Assembly: GCA_947465345.1 (NCBI GenBank)
Contig: CANHZL010000009.1
Coordinates: 1-29,596 of the forward strand
DNA: 29,596 nt
Reading direction: 5' to 3'
Source of the DNA: Opitutia bacterium
GTDB taxonomy: Bacteria; Verrucomicrobiota; Verrucomicrobiae; Opitutales; UBA953
Shown: in pieces, positions 14,787 to 22,732 of the stretch
Position numbering within the stretch: the first letter of the stretch is position 1
Layout: the number at the start of each line of letters is the position of its first letter
Translations under genes and position numbers: made by a program
The notes under the pieces: generated by a model
Told to the model about the DNA's origin: nothing
What the model saw: only the letters and a program-made list of their open reading frames with translations
The model's database searches: none

Positions 14787-16838
14787 CTAGAGCCGGCGAT
14801 GGGCATAATCCGCCAATTCGTAACAATCCGGGCTCATTTCTTCCAGAAAGCGGCAGGGATCCAGCGGCCGGTAGCCTTCGCCCGAGACGGCGAAGCGGGG
14901 GGCGAAAAGGAACAGCATGTTCTCGGCCCGGGTGCAGGCGACATAGAACAAGCGGCGTTCTTCCTCGACGTCGCCTTCATCGATGGCGCGGGTCAGCGGC
15001 AGGAGGCCATCGGCCACGCCCAGCAGGAAGACGATCGGGAATTCGAGACCCTTGGACTGGTGGATCGTGGTGAGGCGGAGCATGTCCTCTTCCGGTTCGG
15101 CTTTCTTGTCGGAGGATTCACCGTTGAGGAGGGCCACCTGGGCGACGAGGTCGCCGACGTCGTCGAACTTCGAGGCGAAACCAATCAGGCCTTGGAGATC
15201 CTGTTCGCGATCCTTCCAGTCGGGGAAGATCGTCTTGATGAAGCCACCGTACCAGCCCTCGATGCAGACGCGGACGGTCTCGGCCGGCGTCCGGGAGACC
15301 TTGATTGAATTCGCGTCGGAAGCGGCGACGAAAAGGTCGGGCGCTGGTCCGGCGGGGCCAGGCTTGGCCTTTGCGGCCTCGAGGCCTTCCAGCATGTCTT
15401 CGAGTGTGATCGTGAGGTCGTTAAAGTCGTCCTTGGCGGATTCGGGTACGCGCTTGAGTACGGTGTCGGCTCGTAGCGCGCGGACCATACCGCGGCCTTG
15501 GGCTTGCTCGGCCTCGCGGGCGGCCTTGCTGATCTTTTCGGCGGCGACGGGGCCGACCTTCGGGAGCAGGCAGAGTAGGCGGGAGAGTGCGACCTGATCC
15601 AGTGGGTTATGGACGAAGCGCAGGTGTGCGAGGATGTCCTTCACGTGCGCGAGGTCGAAGAACTTGTGGCCACTGGTGATGACGAACGGCACGCCCGTCG
15701 CGTTGAGTTCCATCTGCAGGTCTAGGGACTGGTAGTGCGCACGGTAAAGCACATGGATGTCCTTCAGGGCATGGCCTTCGTGGTGCAGTTGCATGATCTT
15801 GCGGACCACGAGTTTGGCCTGCTGCGAGGTGTCACCGACGGTGAAGACGGTGGGCTGGGGGCCACGCTGGCGGACGGCCTTGAGGCGGCGGTCGAAGCCT
15901 TCGATGCGCGGACGGTGGCTGAGGATCTCGTTAGCGAAGGCGAGGATCTCCGGCGTCGAACGGTAGTTCGTGTCGATTGTATGAATCAGCGTACCCGGGT
16001 GGCGGTTCGGGAAGGCCACGATATTCTCCCAGTCCGCACCGCGCCAGGTGTAGATGCACTGCGCGTCGTCGCCGACGGCCATGATCTGATGCTCGCTGGC
16101 CAGCAGGTCGATGATGCGGCTCTGCAGGCGGTTGGTATCCTGGAACTCATCGACGAGGATATGTTGGAAGCGCTGGCGGTAGTGGGCGAGCGCGGCCGGA
16201 TCGTTTTCGAGGACGTGAAGCCAGAGGCTCAGCAAGTCGTCGAAGTCGCAGAGGTTACGCTCTTTTTTGGCGGCCTCGTAGTTCGTGCAGAACTGCATCA
16301 GCTTCTCCGGGCCACCCTTCATCCAATCGAGTCGCTCAGCCAGGACATCCTGCAACGGACGTAGTGTATTGCGGGCATGCGAGTAGGCATCGAGGATCAC
16401 GGAGGCCTTGGGGTTCGTCTTGTCTTTGATGAACGCGCCATCGATCGATTTCACGATTTCGGAGAAGAGCTGCTCGGACTCTTTCTGATCGAGAATGGTG
16501 AAGTCCGGCGAACGGGAGGCCACGGCGGCATTACGGCGCAGGATGCGCTGACCGATTGAGTGGAAGGTGCCGCCCCAGAACTGGCCGCGCGGGACGCCCG
16601 TGAGGTCCTCGACGCGTTCCAGCATCTCCTTGGCGGATTTATTCGTAAACGTCAGTAGCAGGATATCCCATGGCTTGGCCCCTTGATGCAGGAGCCAGGC
16701 GACGCGGTAGGTGAGGGTGCGGGTCTTGCCGGAGCCGGCGCCGGCGAGCACGAGCGCGGGTCCGCGTGGCGAGGTCACCGCGGCGTACTGCTCGTCATTG
16801 AGCTCGCCGCGGAAGTCGACGGGAGGCAGGCCTTCCAC
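14787..16838 (-). CDS. UvrD/PcrA-like superfamily 1A DNA helicase
   Basis: A 683-aa ATP-dependent 3'-5' DNA helicase of the UvrD/Rep/PcrA family, acting in repair and in removing proteins from DNA. Motifs in order: Q-motif LNDEQYAAV (13-21), Walker A AGAGSGKT (32-39), TFTNKSAKEML, Walker B VDEFQDTN (D230, E231), GDDAQCIYTWRGA, TTIHQSKGLEFPIVFLLG and the C-terminal EEERRLFYVACTRAENMLF. It is somewhat shorter than E. coli UvrD (720 aa) and ends soon after the last helicase motif, so the usual RNA-polymerase/Mfd-interacting C-terminal tail seems absent. The start is GTG, 3 nt after the lipA stop, which suggests co-transcription with lipA. Whether it is UvrD, PcrA or Rep in function cannot be told. 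Confidence 0.93.
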   Translation of the reverse strand: MEGLPPVDFRGELNDEQYAAVTSPRGPALVLAGAGSGKTRTLTYRVAWLLHQGAKPWDILLLTFTNKSAKEMLERVEDLTGVPRGQFWGGTFHSIGQRILRRNAAVASRSPDFTILDQKESEQLFSEIVKSIDGAFIKDKTNPKASVILDAYSHARNTLRPLQDVLAERLDWMKGGPEKLMQFCTNYEAAKKERNLCDFDDLLSLWLHVLENDPAALAHYRQRFQHILVDEFQDTNRLQSRIIDLLASEHQIMAVGDDAQCIYTWRGADWENIVAFPNRHPGTLIHTIDTNYRSTPEILAFANEILSHRPRIEGFDRRLKAVRQRGPQPTVFTVGDTSQQAKLVVRKIMQLHHEGHALKDIHVLYRAHYQSLDLQMELNATGVPFVITSGHKFFDLAHVKDILAHLRFVHNPLDQVALSRLLCLLPKVGPVAAEKISKAAREAEQAQGRGMVRALRADTVLKRVPESAKDDFNDLTITLEDMLEGLEAAKAKPGPAGPAPDLFVAASDANSIKVSRTPAETVRVCIEGWYGGFIKTIFPDWKDREQDLQGLIGFASKFDDVGDLVAQVALLNGESSDKKAEPEEDMLRLTTIHQSKGLEFPIVFLLGVADGLLPLTRAIDEGDVEEERRLFYVACTRAENMLFLFAPRFAVSGEGYRPLDPCRFLEEMSPDCYELADYAHRRL

Positions 16839-16841
16839 GGG

Positions 16842-17744
16842 TTAGCGGGCGGGTCGCTGGCGGCGATCCATCAGGCTGAACTTCGCGACCTGTTCGTCGG
16901 CTCGGTAAGAAGAGCGGACCAAGGGGCCGGATTCGACGTGCTTGACGCCGGCGGCGAGCGCGAAGGTCTTCCATTCGGCGAATTCCTCAGGCGTCACCCA
17001 GCGGTCAATCGGCGCGTGTTCCTTGCTCGGTGAGAGATACTGGCCGATGGTGAGGATGTCGACATCGGCGGCGGCGATATCGCGGATAAGTTGGGCGACT
17101 TCTTCCTTCTGTTCGCCGATGCCAAGCATGATGCCGGTCTTCGTAATGAAGTCGCGCGACTTGGCGTGTTTAAGTACCCAGAAGGAACGGTCGTAGCGGG
17201 CCGTCTTGCGGATCGGGCGCTGGAGGCGTTCGACCGTCTCCAAGTTGTGATTGAGGATATCCGGACGCGCGTCGAGGAGCGCGTCGAGGTGGACCTGCTC
17301 GCCGCGGAAGTCGGCCGGTAGGACCTCGATGGTCGTGTTCGGGCAGCGGTGGCGGGTGGCGCGGACGGTCGCAGCCCAGACGGAGGCGCCGCCATCCTTA
17401 AGGTCGTCACGGGCGACCGAGGTGATGACCACGTGCTTGAGGTTCATCAGCGCGATGGACTCGGCCACGCGGGCTGGTTCGCCGAGGTCGAGTTCGCTGG
17501 GCCGTCCAGAAAGCACTGCGCAGAAGGTGCAGGACCGTGTGCAGACGTTACCGAGAATCATCACCGTCGCGCTACCGCGGGACCAGCATTCACCCATGTT
17601 GGGGCACTGGGCGGACTGGCAGACCGTGTGCAGCTTATGCTGATCGACGTTCTTCTTGGTCTCCAGGAAATCGGGGCCGCTGGGGAGCTTGGCACGGAGC
17701 CAGTCGGGTTTGCGGGCGGACTCGAGCATGGAGGCAGGCAACAT
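16842..17744 (-). CDS. lipA: Lipoyl synthase
   Basis: A radical-SAM enzyme that inserts two sulfurs into octanoyl groups on E2 and H-protein domains, completing lipoate for pyruvate and 2-oxoglutarate dehydrogenases. The 300-aa protein has the auxiliary cluster cysteines C42, C47 and C53 (CQSAQCPNMGEC), the radical-SAM triad C68, C72 and C75 (CTRSCTFC), and the C-terminal RSSY motif that supplies the serine ligand. Start: the first ATG (17742-17744) has a possible, closely spaced AGAAGG before it; an alternative ATG lies five codons in. The gene starts only 36 nt past the porin terminator, so its promoter must overlap that hairpin or it relies on read-through. LipB is not in the window. Confidence 0.97.
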   Translation of the reverse strand: MLPASMLESARKPDWLRAKLPSGPDFLETKKNVDQHKLHTVCQSAQCPNMGECWSRGSATVMILGNVCTRSCTFCAVLSGRPSELDLGEPARVAESIALMNLKHVVITSVARDDLKDGGASVWAATVRATRHRCPNTTIEVLPADFRGEQVHLDALLDARPDILNHNLETVERLQRPIRKTARYDRSFWVLKHAKSRDFITKTGIMLGIGEQKEEVAQLIRDIAAADVDILTIGQYLSPSKEHAPIDRWVTPEEFAEWKTFALAAGVKHVESGPLVRSSYRADEQVAKFSLMDRRQRPAR

Positions 17745-17780
17745 TGCCTTCTGGGGGCGGATTTCAACCTAACAAAGAAG

Positions 17781-17812
17781 AAGGGGTGCTCTCCTCCCGG
17801 AAAGCACCCCTT
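17781..17812 (-). terminator. Terminator of the TorF-like porin gene
   Basis: AAGGGGTGCT (17781-17790) pairs with AGCACCCCTT (17803-17812), a 10-bp perfect stem with a 12-nt loop. It begins about 24 nt after the porin stop codon. The transcript tail on the minus strand is CTTCTTTGTT, moderately U-rich. A TTTTGCT tract on the other side means it could also work in the opposite direction, but no rightward gene ends here. Confidence 0.78.
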
Positions 17813-17835
17813 TTGCTATGAGTTTAAGCGAGGAC

Positions 17836-18474
17836 TTAGAACGACTTCTTCACGGTGAAGGCCGTGACGGAGTTGCCCTTCTCGATGTCGGTGTAGGACA
17901 CGGAGGTGTCGAGACCGAGGATCGGGTAGTTGAGGGCGATACCGTAGTCGCTCTTCTTGGAGGCGCGGTCGTCACCGTAGTGGAGGCCGATGTTCAGGCC
18001 CTTGACGGCAGCGACGTCGTAGCTGTAGTTACCTTCGTAGTAGTAGTCGTTGGCAGCGCCGCTGACGCCCTTGGAGACCTTGACGGTCACGCCGGCATAG
18101 GTGGCAGCGACGTTGGCTTCGGAGAAGTTAGCGAAACCGGTAGCGGTGGAGGAGTAGTTGTAGTGGATGTAGCCGACGGAGAGGTCGACAGAACCGACCT
18201 TGAAGCCGTAGTTGGCGTAGAGGTCGACTTCGTTACCAGCGGAGAGGCTGGAGGCCCAGACGCCGGCGGTGAGGCCGCTGATCGGGGTCTTGGACAGGTC
18301 GAAGCCGCCCTGGATGGCGGTGTGACCAGCGCTCTGGGTGTTGCCACGCCAGACGTAGTCGCTAGTGATAGCGACGTTGCCAGTGACGGTGAACGCCGAG
18401 GCAGCGGCGGGCGCCGACTGGGCAAAGCCAGCGGCAGCGGTGAGGGTGAGGAGGGTGATGGAGGTGTGCTTCAT
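17836..18474 (-). CDS. TorF-family putative outer-membrane porin
   Basis: A 212-aa exported beta-barrel candidate. The N-terminus MKHTSITLLTLTAAAGFAQ is a signal peptide (likely cleavage in the APAAASA region). The mature part begins FTVTGNVAITSDYVWRGNTQS, the typical TorF-family opening (gn.a..sdYv.RG.sqs), followed by alternating amphipathic strands rich in Tyr, Gly, Ser and Val such as VDLYANYGFKVGSVDLSVGYIHYNY, and ends in Phe (VKKSF), which fits outer-membrane barrel insertion. The ATG at 18472-18474 is the only one that places the signal peptide at the start. It has its own terminator, and an AT-rich upstream region distinguishes it from its neighbours. The transported substrate is unknown. 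Confidence 0.85.
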   Translation of the reverse strand: MKHTSITLLTLTAAAGFAQSAPAAASAFTVTGNVAITSDYVWRGNTQSAGHTAIQGGFDLSKTPISGLTAGVWASSLSAGNEVDLYANYGFKVGSVDLSVGYIHYNYSSTATGFANFSEANVAATYAGVTVKVSKGVSGAANDYYYEGNYSYDVAAVKGLNIGLHYGDDRASKKSDYGIALNYPILGLDTSVSYTDIEKGNSVTAFTVKKSF

Positions 18475-18609
18475 TGCGTTGTCGGATTTGTTCAAAGTTT
18501 GGCAAAATGCCATATTTTTCTCTGATTGTGACGAAATTGGCGAATAAACCCCAATGTTTGTACAAAAAGAAGCCGAGTTTGCCTTAAATTAAGCGTTAAA
18601 TCGCTGACC
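18475..18609 (-). promoter_or_regulatory. AT-rich upstream region of the porin gene with a short palindrome
   Basis: This 135-nt gap between glgA and the porin is clearly richer in A/T than its surroundings, as expected of a promoter region. It contains a 13-nt palindrome TGGCA-AAA-TGCCA (18500-18512), 25 nt upstream of the porin ATG, and CTTAA-A-TTAAG at 18583-18593. I see no clean -35/-10 pair and no convincing glgA terminator. Confidence 0.4.
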
Positions 18610-20034
18610 TTAATCGAGATAGCACTCCAGGTGGGCTTCGGCGGATTTAGCCCAACTGAACTCTGAACCCATCGCGTTCTTCTGAAGTGCTTTGTAGGCC
18701 GCAGGATGTCGATAAAGCTCCAGCGCCCGGTGGAGTGCCCATTCGATACCTCCTTGATCAGCGTGCTCGAAAATAATCCCGGTACCTTTCTTTTTCCCAT
18801 CCCAGTCGGTGACGGTGTCGGCCAGTCCGCCCGTGGCGCGCACAATCGGGAGGGTGCCGTAGGCCATGGAGTACATCTGATTCAAGCCGCAGGGCTCGAA
18901 GCGGCTGGGCATGAGGAAGAAATCGCTCCCCGCTTCGATCCGGTGCGAAAGGCCGTTATCATAGCCGATGCGCACCGCGCAAAGCGAGGGGAAGTCGGCG
19001 GCGAGGCGTTTAAATTCGTTCTCGAGCCAGGCGTCGCCGCTGCCGAGCAAAACGAACTGGAGTTTTCCTTCGCGAAGGAATTTAGGCAGCACGCTGACGG
19101 CGAGATCCAAGCCTTTCTGGTCCCAGAGACGGGAGACGACGCCGATGAGCGGTACGTCAGTGCCCGGCGCGAGGCCTAGTTCGCGGAGGAGGGCGGCTTT
19201 ACATGCGATCTTGCCGGCTGGTTTCTTGGCGGAGAAGGGCGCCTCGATGTGCTTATCTTCTTCCGGGTTCCACTCGTCACGGTCGACTCCGTTGAGGATG
19301 CCACGCAAGGCGCTGGCACGACGTCGCACGACGTCGTCGAGGCCGTAGCCGAAGGCGGGCGTGAGGATCTCCTTCGCGTAAGTCGGGCTAACCGTGATGA
19401 CTTTCGTGGCATGCAGGATGCCGCCTTTGAGGAAGTTGATGCCACCAAGGCATTCGAGCTCCTGTGGGCTCCAGAGGAAGGCGGGCAGGCCGAGGTAAGT
19501 CATGATGCGCTTAGGGTAGAGCCCTTGGTGCTGCAGGTTGTGGATCGAGATGACGGTCTTGGCTCCGCCGAGCGCAGTCTGCTTGAGCGTGGTGTTGAGC
19601 AAGACCGGCACGAGGCCGGCGGTCCAATCGTGGCAATGGATGATGTCGGGAATCCAGCTGGTGGTCAGGCAGGCGTCGAGTCCGGCCCGGCCATAGAAGG
19701 CGGCCCGTTCACCGGCATCATCGCGTGCCGGATAGATTTCCCGGGCGCCGTAAAAGTCTTCATGTTCGACGAACCAGGCTTCGAAGTGTGGCGAGACCGG
19801 CAGCGTACGGATGCGGCAGCCGGCTTTACGGGCATCGCCGTTGACGCCAACCTTGAGCGATTCGATGAGTGTGCCCATCTTCTCACGGCCGGGGACGGAG
19901 CCGTAGAGTGGCGTGACGGCGCGCACTTCATGTCCCGCTGCCGCCAAGGCCTTGCCCAGCGCCACGGTGGCATCGCCGAGTCCGCCGGCTTTGGACCAGG
20001 GCGCCAGCTCGGGGGTCACGAAAAGGATTCTCAT
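18610..20034 (-). CDS. glgA: Glycogen (starch) synthase, GT5 family
   Basis: A 474-aa ADP-glucose (or UDP-glucose)-dependent glycosyltransferase that extends alpha-1,4-glucan chains in the cytoplasm. It has the GT5 start MRILFVTPELAPWSKAGGLGD with the sugar-nucleotide-binding Lys15 in KAGGL, the GVVSRLWDQKGLDLA segment opening the second Rossmann domain, and the catalytic-region motif SRFEPCGLNQMYSMAYG (Glu380). Length is typical of GlgA. No glgB, glgC or glgP gene is nearby. Instead its ATG overlaps the exosortase stop by four bases (ATGA), making it the last gene of the transporter/exosortase operon. This context might point to storage glucan or to a surface polysaccharide; the sequence alone favours ordinary glycogen synthase. 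Confidence 0.94.
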   Translation of the reverse strand: MRILFVTPELAPWSKAGGLGDATVALGKALAAAGHEVRAVTPLYGSVPGREKMGTLIESLKVGVNGDARKAGCRIRTLPVSPHFEAWFVEHEDFYGAREIYPARDDAGERAAFYGRAGLDACLTTSWIPDIIHCHDWTAGLVPVLLNTTLKQTALGGAKTVISIHNLQHQGLYPKRIMTYLGLPAFLWSPQELECLGGINFLKGGILHATKVITVSPTYAKEILTPAFGYGLDDVVRRRASALRGILNGVDRDEWNPEEDKHIEAPFSAKKPAGKIACKAALLRELGLAPGTDVPLIGVVSRLWDQKGLDLAVSVLPKFLREGKLQFVLLGSGDAWLENEFKRLAADFPSLCAVRIGYDNGLSHRIEAGSDFFLMPSRFEPCGLNQMYSMAYGTLPIVRATGGLADTVTDWDGKKKGTGIIFEHADQGGIEWALHRALELYRHPAAYKALQKNAMGSEFSWAKSAEAHLECYLD

Positions 20035-21050
20035 GCGGAAGGATGGAGATCGCGGCGCCGTCCGATTCGGTTGAGCAACGGGACGAAGGCCACAAGGAGG
20101 ATCAAGGCGGCGATCATGGCGACATTGCCAGCCAAATCATGGATGGAGCCGAGCTGCGAGAAGCCGGGCTGGCCATGCTCGAGGCCGGCGAGGTCGCGAT
20201 CGAGCGACTTCGATCCATGGTGCAGCGCGTGGAAGGTGAGGAAGATATTGCGGCCGATGTTGAGCAGGATGGCCGTGACTCCTGCGAGTCCGATCATGGC
20301 GATGCGACGGAAGAGCGTGCCTGGGAAGCCGCCTTCGAGGAAGACCGCTCCGAGGAAGGCGCCGGCGAACACGCAGGCCGAGAGGGAGCGGATGCCGGAA
20401 CAAGCCTCCGCCACGCCGACGGCGTCGCCGTTGGGAAAGACGATGGTATTGCCGTTCACGCGGATAGCATGGCCATTCGCGCGGAGCACGCCCGAGACGA
20501 ACTCGGTCACGTTCGTGAGCAGCTCGCCTTTAATCTGATTGTCGACGAGGTAGAGAAACGGTCCAGAGATGAGCCAGACGCCAGCCGGGAAGAGGAGGAG
20601 TCCGACGGCCCGCCAGCGCGTGGGCGACGTCGCCGTGGCATCCTGCGGTCCGCGTACCGAGACAAACGCGAAGGAGAGAGCCGCTCCCGTCAGGCCGAAA
20701 GAGATGGCGAGGGTCGGGCCGATACCGGTGCCAAAGATGGCGCGGGCGGCGGCGCCAAAGCCGAACATGGCCAGCGAGGCGAACGCCAGCACTTGGGCGA
20801 GCACTATCACTCCCTTGGGGGTTGGAGCCGCGACGTCGGCGCGTTGCCCCGTCAGCACGGCACACAAATCTTCCCAGCGGTCCCAGAGCACATAGGCGGA
20901 GAAGAACGGTACGAGGTAGCCGAAGGTATAGTCATCCTTGGTGCTCCAGATGGCCCACTGGTCCCAGGTCGCGAAAGCGGCCATACCGATGAGCAGCAGG
21001 CCAAGGCCGCGCGTCGTTCCGTCGAGTTTCGACTGGGTGGCCGCGGACAT
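20031..21050 (-). CDS. Exosortase/archaeosortase family protein
   Basis: A 339-aa integral membrane cysteine transpeptidase-like protein with about eight hydrophobic segments. The catalytic triad expected of exosortases is visible: Cys217 in VAEACSGIRSLSA, Arg267 in LLNIGRNIFL and His304 in SIHDLAGNVAM. The N-terminal block KDDYTFGYLVPFFSAYVLWDRW also fits the family. Such enzymes process proteins with C-terminal PEP-CTERM-like sorting tails and are often linked to exopolysaccharide production. No EpsI domain is fused here, and none of the exported proteins in this window ends in a recognisable sorting tail. The ATG shares one base with the oppF-like stop, and the gene overlaps glgA by four bases, so translation is probably coupled in both directions. 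Confidence 0.88.
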   Translation of the reverse strand: MSAATQSKLDGTTRGLGLLLIGMAAFATWDQWAIWSTKDDYTFGYLVPFFSAYVLWDRWEDLCAVLTGQRADVAAPTPKGVIVLAQVLAFASLAMFGFGAAARAIFGTGIGPTLAISFGLTGAALSFAFVSVRGPQDATATSPTRWRAVGLLLFPAGVWLISGPFLYLVDNQIKGELLTNVTEFVSGVLRANGHAIRVNGNTIVFPNGDAVGVAEACSGIRSLSACVFAGAFLGAVFLEGGFPGTLFRRIAMIGLAGVTAILLNIGRNIFLTFHALHHGSKSLDRDLAGLEHGQPGFSQLGSIHDLAGNVAMIAALILLVAFVPLLNRIGRRRDLHPSA

Positions 21051-21841
21051 CAGAACCGGGGTACCGCAGCCAGTAGCGTCTTCGTGTACGCCTGTTGCGG
21101 ATTGCCGAGGATCTCGGCCGGCGTGCCTTGTTCGACGATTCGACCTTGGGACATCACGAGGATGTGGTCGCTGACATGTTCGACGACGGCGAGGTCGTGG
21201 GCGATGAAGAGATAGGTGAGGCCGAGCTGTTCCTGGAGGTCCTGGAGCAGGTTGACCACCTCGGCTTGGACCGAGACGTCGAGGGCGGAGACCGGTTCGT
21301 CACAGATGATGAGCTCGGGTTGCACGCCGAGGGCGCGGGCGATGCCGATGCGCTGGCGTTGGCCTCCCGAGAATTCGTGCGGGTGACGGCGGAGGTGTTC
21401 GGCGGGCAGTTGGACGCTGCGGAGGAGTTCGGCGCAGCGCGCTTCGCGGTCGGCCCGCGTCATTTGTGGGAAGTGGATTTCCAGCGGCTCGGAGAGGATA
21501 CTCAGGATATCGGCCCGCGGGTTGAGCGAGTTATACGGGTCCTGGAAGATCATCTGAATCTTCTTACGCCAAGGCAGGAAGGCCGCGTTGGAAAGCATGC
21601 CGATATCTTGGCCGTGGTAGAGGATCTTGCCGGCAGTGAGCGGCGCGAGCTTGACGATGGCGCGCCCCGTCGTGGTCTTGCCCGAGCCGGATTCGCCGAC
21701 CAGTCCGACTGTCTTGCCTTTCGGCACGACGAAGGAGATGTCGTCCACCGCTTTCTTAGGTGCGGCTTTCTGGAAGAACCAGTTGGCGCGGCCGGGGTAG
21801 TGGACGGAGAGTCCGCTGACTTCGAGGAGATTGTCGCTCAT
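21050..21841 (-). CDS. Peptide ABC transporter ATPase, OppF/DppF type
   Basis: A 263-aa cytoplasmic ATPase that powers the importer encoded upstream. Walker A GESGSGKT is at 49-56, followed by the Q-loop MIFQDPYNSLNPRA, the ABC signature FSGGQRQRIGIARAL, Walker B LIICDEPVSALDVS and the H-loop region YLFIAHDLAVVEH. It ends at AYTKTLLAAVPRF and lacks much of the C-terminal extension of typical 320-330 aa OppF proteins. The ATG at 21839-21841 overlaps the oppD-like stop by four bases. In E. coli the related YejF fuses two ATPase halves; here they are separate genes. Confidence 0.93.
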   Translation of the reverse strand: MSDNLLEVSGLSVHYPGRANWFFQKAAPKKAVDDISFVVPKGKTVGLVGESGSGKTTTGRAIVKLAPLTAGKILYHGQDIGMLSNAAFLPWRKKIQMIFQDPYNSLNPRADILSILSEPLEIHFPQMTRADREARCAELLRSVQLPAEHLRRHPHEFSGGQRQRIGIARALGVQPELIICDEPVSALDVSVQAEVVNLLQDLQEQLGLTYLFIAHDLAVVEHVSDHILVMSQGRIVEQGTPAEILGNPQQAYTKTLLAAVPRF

Positions 21842-22683
21842 CGGGTGACTTTGAGTTCGTCGGACAGGGTGGTGAGGCGGCGGCGTCGCTGGCCGAGACG
21901 TGGGATGCAGGCGATGAGCGCCTTGGTGTAAGGATGTGACTGTGTGCGCATGATCTGTTCGACCGGGCCCGACTCGACGATGCGACCTTTCCACATCACT
22001 GCCACCTTGTCGGCGAAGTTCGCAATGATCCCGAAATTATGGGTGATGAGAACGATGCTCATGCCACGCTCGCGGCGAAGGCGGGCGAGCAGGTCCATGA
22101 TCTCCTTCTGAATGGTCACGTCGAGTGCGGTGGTCGGCTCGTCGGCCACGAGGATCTTCGGGTTGCAGGCTAAGGCCATGGCGATCATCGCGCGCTGCTG
22201 CATGCCGCCCGAGAGTTCGTGCGGGTATTGGTTGGCGACCCGTTCGGGGTCGTTGATGCGGACCTCGGTGAGGGAGCGGATGACCTCGGACTTGACGTCC
22301 TTGATATCCGGCCGGTGCAGTGCGACGGCTTCGCCAATCTGGAAGCCGATGGTATAGACCGGATTGAGGGAAGTGCCTGGTTCTTGGAAGATGTAGGCGA
22401 TCGAGCCGCCGCGGACCTTGGCCAGCTTCTCCTCGGGGAGGCCGAGGAGTTCGACTCCGGCCAATTGCACCGAGCCGGAAAGGGAGCAGGATGGTTCCGG
22501 CGGCAGAAGGCGGGTGAGGGCTAGCGCTGAGACGGACTTGCCGGAGCCGGATTCGCCGACGACGGCGAGGACTTCGCCGGCGGCGAGTTCGTAGCTCACG
22601 CCTTGGGCGGCGACGGTCGCACGGTCACCGTTGCGGAAGGTGACGCTGAGGTCCTGTACTTTCAGGAGAGGCTCGGCGGACAT
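21838..22683 (-). CDS. Peptide ABC transporter ATPase, OppD/DppD type
   Basis: A 281-aa ATPase partner of the OppF-like subunit. Walker A GESGSGKS is at 43-50; the Q-loop AYIFQEPGTSLNP, signature LSGGMQQRAMIAMAL, Walker B ILVADEPTTALDVT and H-loop VLITHNFGIIANF follow. It ends soon after SHPYTKALIACIPRLG, so the Cys-containing C-terminal region of longer OppD proteins is absent. I use the ATG at 22681-22683 (MSAEPLLKVQDLSV); another ATG four codons upstream is possible. The 49-nt gap after the binding-protein gene is the only sizeable gap in the operon. Confidence 0.93.
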   Translation of the reverse strand: MSAEPLLKVQDLSVTFRNGDRATVAAQGVSYELAAGEVLAVVGESGSGKSVSALALTRLLPPEPSCSLSGSVQLAGVELLGLPEEKLAKVRGGSIAYIFQEPGTSLNPVYTIGFQIGEAVALHRPDIKDVKSEVIRSLTEVRINDPERVANQYPHELSGGMQQRAMIAMALACNPKILVADEPTTALDVTIQKEIMDLLARLRRERGMSIVLITHNFGIIANFADKVAVMWKGRIVESGPVEQIMRTQSHPYTKALIACIPRLGQRRRRLTTLSDELKVTR

Positions 22684-22732
22684 GGGTTGCAACATAGGTT
22701 GGGCAAGGCGGCAGGGGAAGGAAGAACGACGG

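Noticed and set aside
19249..21215. Two overlapping rightward open frames (429 and 390 codons) opposite glgA, the exosortase and oppF
   Set aside because: Both are antisense to conserved genes, have Arg/Glu/Gly-rich unstructured products and no family resemblance. Third-position GC bias explains the lack of stops.
21050..22683. Possible truncation of the OppD- and OppF-like ATPases
   Set aside because: Both lack the long C-terminal extension, but all ATPase motifs are present and their ends are alike and overlap correctly with neighbours. This is a short family form rather than damage.
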